From Pseudomonas sp. ADAK18 (GTDB lineage Bacteria > Pseudomonadota > Gammaproteobacteria > Pseudomonadales > Pseudomonadaceae): 64,000 nt of DNA. Positions 56,978 to 64,000 of the stretch are shown in pieces. Numbering within the stretch: the first letter of the stretch is position 1; each line of letters starts with the position of its first letter. The notes beneath the pieces were generated by a model that worked only from the letters and a program-made list of their open reading frames with translations, did not search any database and was not told where the DNA came from. The stretch covers positions 1,281,001 to 1,345,000 of the forward strand of contig NZ_CP052859.1 of NCBI RefSeq assembly GCF_012935695.1, given 5' to 3'. A program made the position numbers and the translations under genes.

Positions 56978-57841
56978 TCAAATCACCGGATCCCAGCGTT
57001 GTGACCAGTCACCCTCTGCCTTGACGACCCCTCGCAATAATTCCAGTGCCTGTTGCAGCACTGCGCAATCCCGTTCCCGGGAATACACCAGGTAGGTGGG
57101 GAAGCTGAACTCCGGCGCCTTGGGCACCCGCTCCATCACACCGTTGTCGAGGTAGTGTTGCACCACCCGCGTGCGGAAATAGCCGGCACCGCCGTTTTCC
57201 AGGATGTACTGCAACGCCAATGGCCCGAGGTTGAAAGCCAGGGCAGCACGGGCCTTGTCCGGCAGGGCGGCGTCGTGTTGCTGGCGAAAGCCCTGGCCCC
57301 AGTCGATGTACACATAGGGTTCCGGTTTGGCCACCAGGCGCACCATGATCAGTTTTTCTTCCAGCACTTGCTCCACCTGCAACCCCGGCCAGTACTGCGG
57401 CTGGAACACCAGTGCGGCGTCCAGCACCCCGAGTTCCAGCTGGCGCAATAGGTATTCGCCTTCGCGGATTTCGGTACGCAGGGCATGCCCGGGAATGTGT
57501 TCGCGCAGGGCCTGGGCCCAGCCGAGCATCAGCGGGTTGCACAGGCTGACTTCCCCGCCGATATGCAGCACGTTGCGATAGCCGTCCGGCAGTGGCAGGT
57601 CGCGACGGGCGGCTTCCCAGGTTTGTACCAGTTGGTTGGCGTAGACCACGAAGGCCTCGCCGTCCGGCGTCAGGCGGGCGCCGGCACGGTTGCGTACGAA
57701 CAGGGTACTGCCCAGTTGGTTTTCCAGGTTTTTGACCCGGGCGGTGATGGCGGTCTGGGTGACGTGCAGTTTCTCGGCGGCTGCGGCCAGGCTGCCGCAG
57801 CGGGTGATTTCGAGGAAGGTGCGTGCCAGTTCGATGTCCAT
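56978..57841 (-). CDS. LysR-family transcriptional regulator
   Basis: This 287-residue LysR protein has the N-terminal winged helix-turn-helix (ARTFLEITRCGSLAAAAEKLHVTQTAITARVKNLE) and the LysR substrate domain. The ATG at 57841 gives the family-standard start; an upstream frame to 57937 is rejected because it runs into the REP palindrome. It lies downstream of the amidase gene on the same strand and is the likely regulator of the amide operon. Confidence 0.9.
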   Translation of the reverse strand: MDIELARTFLEITRCGSLAAAAEKLHVTQTAITARVKNLENQLGSTLFVRNRAGARLTPDGEAFVVYANQLVQTWEAARRDLPLPDGYRNVLHIGGEVSLCNPLMLGWAQALREHIPGHALRTEIREGEYLLRQLELGVLDAALVFQPQYWPGLQVEQVLEEKLIMVRLVAKPEPYVYIDWGQGFRQQHDAALPDKARAALAFNLGPLALQYILENGGAGYFRTRVVQHYLDNGVMERVPKAPEFSFPTYLVYSRERDCAVLQQALELLRGVVKAEGDWSQRWDPVI

Positions 57842-57900
57842 GAGAGCCCCAGGTTTGAATGGGGGCATTGTAGAGCGATGCGCGATTGGAATGCGATCTG

Positions 57901-57972
57901 TGTGGGAGCTGGCTTGCCTGCGATGGCGGTGGAACATTCAAAATGGCTATCGCAGGCAAGCCAGCTCCCACA
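57901..57972. repeat. REP palindrome between amidase and LysR genes
   Basis: TGTGGGAGCTGGCTTGCCTG at the left pairs with the right half ending GCAAGCCAGCTCCCACA around a short centre. It is the same family as the centres of islands A and B, here as a simple solitary element. Confidence 0.85.
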
Positions 57973-57984
57973 TTTGATTGCATT

Positions 57985-59388
57985 TCAGGTTGGGGTTTTT
58001 GGGGCTTGTAGATGCTTGGTCGGAAACGCCTTGGCATATACCTGGCACACCCGCAGCACCTGCTCATCAGCAAACCGCGCGCCCACCACATGCAGCCCCA
58101 CCGGCAACCCGTTCGCCGCCAGCCCGCACGGCACCGAGGCCGCCGGTTGCTGGGTCAGGTTGAAGGGGTAGCTGAATGGCGTCCATTCCATCCACTCCCC
58201 CAGCCCGGAGCCTGGCGGCACATTGTGCCCGGCCTCAAACGCCGTGATCGGCATCATCGGCGAAACCAGCACATCGTAATGTTCATGGAACGCGGCCATG
58301 CGCGCGACGAGGGCGGCCCGTGCTTCCAGCGCGGCGTTGTAGTCGCGCAGGCTGATCTGCTCGCCCAGTCGGGCGATGCGCAGCAGGCCGGGGTCAAGCA
58401 GCTCACGCTGGGCGTCGGTCAGCTGCCCGGCCAGCCGCGCCGCGCCGGCAAACCACAGGGTATTGAACACCTCCAGCGGGTCACTGAATCCTGGATCAAT
58501 CTGTTCAACCTGCGCACCCAACTGCGTCAGCCCCTCGACCGCCTGAGCGACCACCCTGGCCACCTGCGGGTCAACCTCTACATAACCAAAATTCGGGCTA
58601 TAGGCGACACGCAGTCCCTTCAAATCAGCCCCGGCCTGCAACCATGGCGTGGTCCGTGGCGCGCCGATCAAACCGTCACGGGAGTCCGGCTGCGCGATGG
58701 TCTGCAACATCAGCACCGCGTCTTCCACCGTCCGTGTCATCGGCCCCAGATGCGACAGGATCGTCATGGAACTGGCCGGCCACTGGGGCACGTAACCAAA
58801 GGTTGGCTTGATGCCAAACGTGCCGGTAAATGCGCAAGGAATCCGGATCGAACCACCCGCATCGCTACCCTGGTGCAGCACACCAAGATTCAACGCAGCG
58901 GCCGCACCCGCGCCACCGGACGAACCGCCTGCCGTCATGCGTGTGTCCCAAGGGTTGCGAGTGATGCCATACAGCGGGTTGTCGGTGACACCTTTCCAGC
59001 CGAATTCCGGGGTGGCGGTTTTGCCCAGCAACACCGCCCCCGCCTTGCGCATAAAAGCCGAGAAGGGCGCATCCACCTCCCACGGGCCGTCGGCCGAGGT
59101 GGTACGCGAGCCCTTGCGGGTGGGCATGCCAATGGTCGGTGTCAGGTCCTTGATGGATGATGGCACGCCGTCCAGAGCACCACAGGGCTCACCCTTGAGC
59201 CAGCGCTGTTCCGAGGCCCGTGCCGCGTGCAGTGCACCCTGCGGGTCGACATGGCAGTAAGCGTTGACCACCGGGTTATAACGCTCGATCCGCAGCAGTG
59301 CATCTTCGGTGACTTCCACCGGCGACAGGGTTTTGTCGCGATAGTGAGCCAGCAGTTCAACCGCCGTAAGCTTGGCGATATCCGTCAC
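57985..59388 (-). CDS. Amidase-signature family amidase
   Basis: This 467-residue amidase carries the Ser-cisSer-Lys triad at the expected spacing: K80 (SSIKDL), S156 (GGSSGG) and nucleophile S180 (GSDAGGS). It hydrolyses an amide to acid and ammonia. It starts at a GTG overlapping the stop of the upstream hydrolase (GTGA), so both are made together. The substrate is not deducible; operon partners suggest an imported amide or ureido compound. Confidence 0.9.
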   Translation of the reverse strand: MTDIAKLTAVELLAHYRDKTLSPVEVTEDALLRIERYNPVVNAYCHVDPQGALHAARASEQRWLKGEPCGALDGVPSSIKDLTPTIGMPTRKGSRTTSADGPWEVDAPFSAFMRKAGAVLLGKTATPEFGWKGVTDNPLYGITRNPWDTRMTAGGSSGGAGAAAALNLGVLHQGSDAGGSIRIPCAFTGTFGIKPTFGYVPQWPASSMTILSHLGPMTRTVEDAVLMLQTIAQPDSRDGLIGAPRTTPWLQAGADLKGLRVAYSPNFGYVEVDPQVARVVAQAVEGLTQLGAQVEQIDPGFSDPLEVFNTLWFAGAARLAGQLTDAQRELLDPGLLRIARLGEQISLRDYNAALEARAALVARMAAFHEHYDVLVSPMMPITAFEAGHNVPPGSGLGEWMEWTPFSYPFNLTQQPAASVPCGLAANGLPVGLHVVGARFADEQVLRVCQVYAKAFPTKHLQAPKTPT

Positions 59389-60662
59389 AGGGCACCTCCT
59401 TGCGCCGCATTGACCATAGCCCGCAGCAATACCGCACAGCCCGCGGCCAGATCATCCGGCGCGGCGTTTTCGATTTCGTTGTGGCTGATGCCGCCTTCAC
59501 ACGGCACGAAGATCATCCCCGCGGGCCCCAACTCTGCGACAAAGATCGCGTCATGCCCGGCGCCGCTGACGATGTCCATATGGCTCAGACCCAGGCTGCT
59601 TGCGCCGTCGCGCACGGCGTTGACGCATGCGTGGTTGAAGTCCAGCGGCGGGAAGTCGGCCGTGGGTGTCAGTTCAAAGGTCAGGCCGTGTTGTTTGGCG
59701 GTGGTTTCGATCACTTGGCGCACTTCATCGACCATGGCTTGCAGCTTGTCGGCATGCAGGTGCCGCAGGTCAATGGTCATGTGCACCTGGCCGGGAATCA
59801 CGTTGCGTGAGCCCGGATGCAAACTCAGGCAACCGACGGTGCCGCAGGCGTGGGGTTGCTGTTCATGGGCGATGCGATTCACCGCGCTGACCACTTGCGC
59901 GGCACCCACCAGGGCGTCCTTGCGCAGGTGCATGGGCGTGGGGCCGGCATGGGCTTCGACGCCGGTGAGGGTCAGGTCGAACCACTTCTGGCCGAGGCAA
60001 CCCATGACCACGCCAATGGTGATGGCCTGATCTTCCAACACCGGGCCCTGTTCGATATGCGCCTCAAAATACGCCCCCACCGGATGGCCAAGCACGGCGC
60101 GGGAGCCAGCGTAGCCGATGCGCTGCAATTCGGCGCCCACCGAGAGGCCTTGCTCGTCCTGTTTGTCGAGGGTTTCCTGCAAGTCGAACTTACCGGCGAA
60201 CACCCCGGAACCCATCATGCACGGTGGGAAACGCGAGCCTTCTTCGTTGGTCCACACCACCACTTCAATCGGCGCCTGGGTCTGGATATTCAAATCGTTC
60301 AGGGTACGGATCACTTCCAGGCCGGCCATCACCCCATAACAACCGTCGAACTTGCCGCCCGTGGGTTGGGTGTCGATGTGGCTGCCGGTCATCACCGGTG
60401 GCAGGTGCGGATCAAGTCCGGCGCGGCGGGCAAAGATATTGCCGATGGCATCGATGCTGACGCTGCACCCAGCCGCCTCGCACCACTGCACAAACAGGTC
60501 ACGGGCCTGGCGGTCCAGGTCGGTCAGGGCCAGGCGGCACACGCCACCCTTGGGCGTGGCGCCGAGGCGGGCGAGGTCCATCAGCGATTGCCACAGGCGT
60601 TCGCGGTTGATCAGCGAGGCGTTGCTGTTGAGCGGTTGTGACAAATCCACAGACGTATTCAT
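59385..60662 (-). CDS. M20-family N-carbamoylase/ureidohydrolase-like enzyme
   Basis: This 425-residue zinc hydrolase resembles the N-carbamoyl-L-amino-acid hydrolase/allantoate amidohydrolase group. Metal-ligand motifs: H95 (SHIDTQPTGGKFDG, with Asp at 106), E140-E141 (TNEEGSRF) and the late GHDA segment. The ATG at 60662 follows GGAG; it begins 13 bp after livF. Likely substrates are N-carbamoyl amino acids or ureides, which fits its pairing with an amidase and a solute importer. Confidence 0.88.
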   Translation of the reverse strand: MNTSVDLSQPLNSNASLINRERLWQSLMDLARLGATPKGGVCRLALTDLDRQARDLFVQWCEAAGCSVSIDAIGNIFARRAGLDPHLPPVMTGSHIDTQPTGGKFDGCYGVMAGLEVIRTLNDLNIQTQAPIEVVVWTNEEGSRFPPCMMGSGVFAGKFDLQETLDKQDEQGLSVGAELQRIGYAGSRAVLGHPVGAYFEAHIEQGPVLEDQAITIGVVMGCLGQKWFDLTLTGVEAHAGPTPMHLRKDALVGAAQVVSAVNRIAHEQQPHACGTVGCLSLHPGSRNVIPGQVHMTIDLRHLHADKLQAMVDEVRQVIETTAKQHGLTFELTPTADFPPLDFNHACVNAVRDGASSLGLSHMDIVSGAGHDAIFVAELGPAGMIFVPCEGGISHNEIENAAPDDLAAGCAVLLRAMVNAAQGGAL

Positions 60663-60675
60663 CAGGTGTCTCCGG

Positions 60676-61371
60676 TCAGGCACTCAGGGCCAAATAGCGA
60701 TTCTTGATCGTCGGGTCGGCGCGAAAGGCGGCGGCGCTGCCTTCGTACACCACGCGGCCCTGTTCGAGGACGTAATGGCGGTCGGCGAGCTTGTCGCAGA
60801 CCATCAGGTTCTGTTCCACCAGTAGCACGGGAAGGCCGTCCTCCTTGACCTTGCGCAGGATCTTCACCAGTTCGTCGACGATCACCGGGGCCAGGCCTTC
60901 GGTGGGTTCATCGAGGATCAGCAGCTTGGGATCGTTGAGCAGGGCACGGGCGATGGCGAGCATCTGCTGCTCGCCGCCGGACAGCGCGTGGCCGGCGTTT
61001 TTGCGGCGCTCCTTGAGGCGCGGGAACATCGCGTAGACGTCTTCCATCTGCCAGCGGCTGGTCTTGCGCACGGCGATGCGCAGGTTTTCCTCGACGGTCA
61101 GCAGGCGGAAAATCCCGCGATTTTCCGGCACCAGTGCCAGGCCCTGGCGAGCGATTTCGAAGATTTTCTGGCCCACCAGCGGCTGGCCGTTGAAGTGGAT
61201 CTGGCCTTGGCGTGGGCAGATGATCCCGAGGATGCTGCGCAGTGTAGTGGTCTTGCCTGCACCGTTGCGCCCCAGCAGGGTCACCAGTTCACCGGGGTTC
61301 ACGGTCAGGGACACGCCTTCGAGGACGTGGCTCTTGTCGTAATAGGAGTGGATGTTGTCGACGGTCAGCAT
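60676..61371 (-). CDS. livF: Branched-chain-type ABC transporter ATPase LivF-like
   Basis: This 231-residue ATPase has Walker A GRNGAGKTT, signature LSGGEQQMLAIARAL and Walker B LLILDEPTEGLAP, plus the LivF-type PENRGIFRLLTVEENL. It is one of two ATPases of a HAAT-family importer. Its ATG overlaps the livG stop (TGATG). The symbol denotes family position; the true substrate is probably the compound handled by the neighbouring amidase and carbamoylase. Confidence 0.9.
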   Translation of the reverse strand: MLTVDNIHSYYDKSHVLEGVSLTVNPGELVTLLGRNGAGKTTTLRSILGIICPRQGQIHFNGQPLVGQKIFEIARQGLALVPENRGIFRLLTVEENLRIAVRKTSRWQMEDVYAMFPRLKERRKNAGHALSGGEQQMLAIARALLNDPKLLILDEPTEGLAPVIVDELVKILRKVKEDGLPVLLVEQNLMVCDKLADRHYVLEQGRVVYEGSAAAFRADPTIKNRYLALSA

Positions 61372-62120
61372 CAGGCGGCTTCTCCCAAATAAGCAGTGCG
61401 CACGCGTTCATCGGCCCGGACGAATTCCGGTGTGCCTTCCACCAGAATCTGCCCGTGGCTCATCACGGTGATGCGTTGGCTGATGGACATGACGATGCTC
61501 ATGTTGTGTTCGATCAACAGCACGGTGTGATCGCGACCGAGGTCGCTGATCAGTTGGGTCATGATCGGGATGTCATCGATGCCCATGCCCGAGGTGGGCT
61601 CGTCGAGCATCAGCAGTTTCGGTTTGGAGCAGATCGACATGCCTACTTCCAGCACCCGTTGCTGGCCGTGGGATAACTCGCCGGCCAGGGTGTCGGCGCG
61701 GGCGGTGAGTTGCAGGCGTTCCAGCACCTGGTCGGCCATCTCCAAGTGCTCGCGCTTGCTGTCGACCCGGCGCCAGAAGTTCAGCGCCTTGGCGCCGTCA
61801 CGACCTTGGGCGGCCAGGCGCAGGTTTTCCCGCACGCTGAGGTTCTGGAACAGGCTGGTGAGTTGGAATGAACGCGCCATGCCCAGGCCGACGCGGCCGT
61901 GGGCCGGCTTGCGCATCAGGTTCTTGCCGTCGAAATGGATCGCCCCGGCGGTGGCCTGGCGTTCGCCGGTCAGGCAATGGAACAGGCTGGTCTTGCCAGC
62001 GCCATTCGGCCCAATGATGGTGTGGATGGTGCCGGCCTCGACCTTGAGGTTGACGCCATTCACCGCGTGGAAGGCGCCGTAGGCCAGTTCCAGGTTTTGG
62101 GTTTCCAGCAGGATGCTCAT
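61371..62120 (-). CDS. livG: Branched-chain-type ABC transporter ATPase LivG-like
   Basis: This 249-residue ATPase has Walker A GPNGAGKTS, the LivG-type GMARSFQLTSLFQNLSVREN, a variant signature LSHGQQRVLEVGMSI (His for the usual second Gly-region residue) and Walker B LLMLDEPTSGM. The ATG at 62120 overlaps the livM stop (ATGA). It pairs with LivF in the importer. Confidence 0.9.
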   Translation of the reverse strand: MSILLETQNLELAYGAFHAVNGVNLKVEAGTIHTIIGPNGAGKTSLFHCLTGERQATAGAIHFDGKNLMRKPAHGRVGLGMARSFQLTSLFQNLSVRENLRLAAQGRDGAKALNFWRRVDSKREHLEMADQVLERLQLTARADTLAGELSHGQQRVLEVGMSICSKPKLLMLDEPTSGMGIDDIPIMTQLISDLGRDHTVLLIEHNMSIVMSISQRITVMSHGQILVEGTPEFVRADERVRTAYLGEAA

Positions 62121-63127
62121 AGCAGCGTCTCCTTGGTCACGACGTTGGCCTTGCGGCTGCTGCGAAGGCGTTCGAACAGCGCCGACAATCCGCCCCACAA
62201 TCCGCCGCGCATAAAGATCACCACCATGATCAGGATCACCCCCAGCAACATCAGCCAGCGCGGCCACAGGTCGGAGAGAAAATCCCCCAGCAGCACGATG
62301 GAGCCAGCACCCAGCAACGAGCCGAACAGCGAGCCGGTGCCGCCGACGATGGTCATGATCAGGATGTTTTCGGACATCGCCAGGTCGATATTCGACAACG
62401 GCACAAAGTGCAGCAGCATGGCGTACAGCGCGCCGGCAATCCCGGTGACGGCACCGGACAGCACGAACACCAGGATCTTGAAATGGCGGGTGTCGTAGCC
62501 GATGGCCGAGGCGCGGGTTTCGTTTTCGCGGATCGCCATCAGCGTGCTGCCGAACGGCGAGGCAATCACCCGGCGGGCGCCAATGAAGATCAACAGGAAC
62601 AGCACCGCGACAAAACCGTAGAAGGCGCGGGCATCGGTCAGAGACAGCAGCACGGTGTCACCGATACGGATCTCGGGGCGTGGCACGCTGAGCAGGCCGT
62701 TGTCGCCGCCGGTCCAGTCGCTCAGGGTGTAGGCGACGAAGTAAGCCATCTGACTGAAAGCCAAAGTCAGCATCACGAAGTAGATGCCGGTGCGCCGGAT
62801 TGCCAGGGCGCCCACTAAAAAGGCCAGGAACCCGCCAACCACCGCAGCGCCCAACAGCGCACTGAACAGACCCAGTTGCAGATGGATCATCAGCAGCGCC
62901 GCACAATACGCACCGGCGCCGAAGAAGATGCCTTGGCCGAAGGACAAGAGCCCGGTGTAGCCCAGCAGCAGATTGCAGGCCAGGGCCGCCATGGCAAAGA
63001 TCAGGATTTCGGTGGCCAGGGTCGCAGAGGGCAAAATCAACGGCAGGCCGATCAATACCGCAAGCACCAACAGCAGCATGTAGCGCGACTGGGTCTTGGC
63101 GAACGGCAGGGGATTTTTCTCGCTCAT
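62117..63127 (-). CDS. livM: Branched-chain-type ABC transporter permease LivM-like
   Basis: This 336-residue permease has about ten membrane helices and the LivM blocks LLGYTGLLSFGQGIFFGAGAY, AIRRTGIYFVMLTLAFSQM and the GGTGSLFG coupling segment. It starts 1 bp after the livH stop and overlaps livG. With LivH it forms the channel. Confidence 0.92.
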   Translation of the reverse strand: MSEKNPLPFAKTQSRYMLLLVLAVLIGLPLILPSATLATEILIFAMAALACNLLLGYTGLLSFGQGIFFGAGAYCAALLMIHLQLGLFSALLGAAVVGGFLAFLVGALAIRRTGIYFVMLTLAFSQMAYFVAYTLSDWTGGDNGLLSVPRPEIRIGDTVLLSLTDARAFYGFVAVLFLLIFIGARRVIASPFGSTLMAIRENETRASAIGYDTRHFKILVFVLSGAVTGIAGALYAMLLHFVPLSNIDLAMSENILIMTIVGGTGSLFGSLLGAGSIVLLGDFLSDLWPRWLMLLGVILIMVVIFMRGGLWGGLSALFERLRSSRKANVVTKETLL

Positions 63128-63128
63128 G

Positions 63129-63989
63129 TCAGGCTCTCCCGAACAGGCCGTAAGGGCGTACCAGAATCACCACGGCCATTGCGCCGTAGATCATCAGGCT
63201 CGCACCCTGGGGCCAGAGTGTGGTCATCAGGCTTTGCACCACGCCCACCAGCAGGCCACCGACGAGGGCGCCGCTGAACGAACCCATGCCGCCGATTACC
63301 ACCACCACGAAGGCAACGCCGAGAATTTCCGGGCCGACAAAGGGCTGGGCGCCGCGCAATGGCGCGAACAGCACGCCGGCGACACCGGCCAGGGCTACGC
63401 CGAGGGCGAAGGTCATGGAAAACAGGCGGAAAATATTGGTACCCAGCAGCGACACGGTTTCGGTGCTTTCACTGCCGGCCCGCACCAGGGCGCCGAAACG
63501 TGTGCGTTCCAGCAGCAGCCACAGGCCCAGGCCCACCAGGCCGGAGAAGGCGATCAGGAACAGACGGTAGTAGGGGTAGACGAAATCGCCGATCACCAAT
63601 ACGCCGCGCAACAGTTCCGGTACGGCGACGCTTTTGCCCACCGGGCCCCAGATCATCACGCTGGCTTCCTGGATGATCAGCGCGATCCCCAGGGTCACCA
63701 GAATCTGGAACATATGCGGTAAGTGGTAGATCCGCTGGATCAATAATCGCTCGATGGCCCAGGCCAGGGCGGCCACCACCAACGGCGCGATCAGCAGTGC
63801 CAGCCAGAAGCTGCCGGTGAGGCTGACAGCGGTGTAACAGATGTAGGCGCCCAACAGGAAAAACGCACCATGGGCGAAGTTAACGAAGTTCAGCAGGCCG
63901 AAAATAATCGTCAGCCCGACCGCAATCAGGAAGTAGATCATCCCGAGGCCCAGGCCATTGAGAATCTGGAACAGGTAAAGATTGAGCAT
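63129..63989 (-). CDS. livH: Branched-chain-type ABC transporter permease LivH-like
   Basis: This 286-residue permease has about eight helices and LivH blocks LNGLGLGMIYFLIAVGLTIIFG, NFAHGAFFLLGAY and IGGMGSFSGALVGG. The ATG at 63989 has an AGGA site and lies 11 bp from the window edge. The partner binding-protein gene is expected immediately beyond the edge (higher coordinates, same strand). It is the first gene of the operon seen here. Confidence 0.92.
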   Translation of the reverse strand: MLNLYLFQILNGLGLGMIYFLIAVGLTIIFGLLNFVNFAHGAFFLLGAYICYTAVSLTGSFWLALLIAPLVVAALAWAIERLLIQRIYHLPHMFQILVTLGIALIIQEASVMIWGPVGKSVAVPELLRGVLVIGDFVYPYYRLFLIAFSGLVGLGLWLLLERTRFGALVRAGSESTETVSLLGTNIFRLFSMTFALGVALAGVAGVLFAPLRGAQPFVGPEILGVAFVVVVIGGMGSFSGALVGGLLVGVVQSLMTTLWPQGASLMIYGAMAVVILVRPYGLFGRA

Positions 63990-64000
63990 GCAGGAGTCCT

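Overview
The window is a chromosomal segment of a fluorescent Pseudomonas, most likely of the P. fluorescens group. The grounds are a pyoverdine locus (pvdS, pvdG, pvdL, pvdH and an MbtH-like gene), the citronellol/geraniol cluster atuRABCDEF, a dsbDEG-dsbRS block, GC-rich coding sequence and several families of Pseudomonas-type palindromic repeats. All functions below come from reading the translated sequence and recognising families; no database search was run.

Layout. 0-3.4 kb: the start of a DUF883 membrane-anchored protein, an ammonium transporter, a glutaredoxin-like protein, a small gene under a textbook LexA box, and an RluA-family pseudouridine synthase. 3.4-7.2 kb: a small lipoprotein and molybdenum-cofactor genes (mobA; moaB-moeA), then a YegS-type lipid kinase. 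7.1-11.1 kb: a NarL-type two-component pair, an Hpt-like helical protein lacking the histidine motif, and cheV behind a near-consensus FliA (sigma-28) promoter. 11.1-12.9 kb: a MOSC protein, ppnP and a DEDDh exonuclease.

12.9-22.9 kb is the acyclic-terpene operon atuABCDEF (minus strand) with divergent atuR. Two similar operator-like palindromes lie in the atuA-atuR gap. An 0.8-kb palindromic repeat island separates atuF from atuE.

22.9-48.0 kb is mainly siderophore biology: an orphan periplasmic binding protein, an IucB-like hydroxyornithine acetyltransferase, pvdS (sigma-70 promoter with a Fur box in its spacer), pvdG and the 4316-residue starter NRPS pvdL. After an insert of dsbG-dsbE-dsbD, dsbR-dsbS and an ampDh3-like amidase come pvdH and an MbtH-like gene. 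Iron-starvation (PvdS) boxes of the form TAAAT-N16-CGT, or one mismatch from it, stand before the acetyltransferase, pvdG and pvdH. This links the scattered pieces into one regulon: Fur controls pvdS, and PvdS controls the biosynthetic genes.

48.0-48.8 kb is a second copy of the palindromic island in opposite orientation. 48.9-56.9 kb is a sugar/polyol module: a ribose-type ABC importer, an erythritol/L-threitol-type dehydrogenase, an FGGY kinase, an L-xylulose-reductase-like SDR and a LacI regulator, with a LacI-type operator before the first gene. 57.0-64.0 kb is a minus-strand operon: a branched-chain-amino-acid-type ABC importer (livHMGF; its binding protein is probably just outside the window), an M20 carbamoylase-like hydrolase and an amidase, followed by a LysR regulator. 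This looks like uptake and hydrolysis of an amide or N-carbamoyl compound.

No tRNA, rRNA, CRISPR array, transposase or prophage gene was seen. The most notable non-genic structures are the two inverted 0.8-kb palindromic islands, about 33 kb apart and bracketing the whole atu-pvd-dsb segment.
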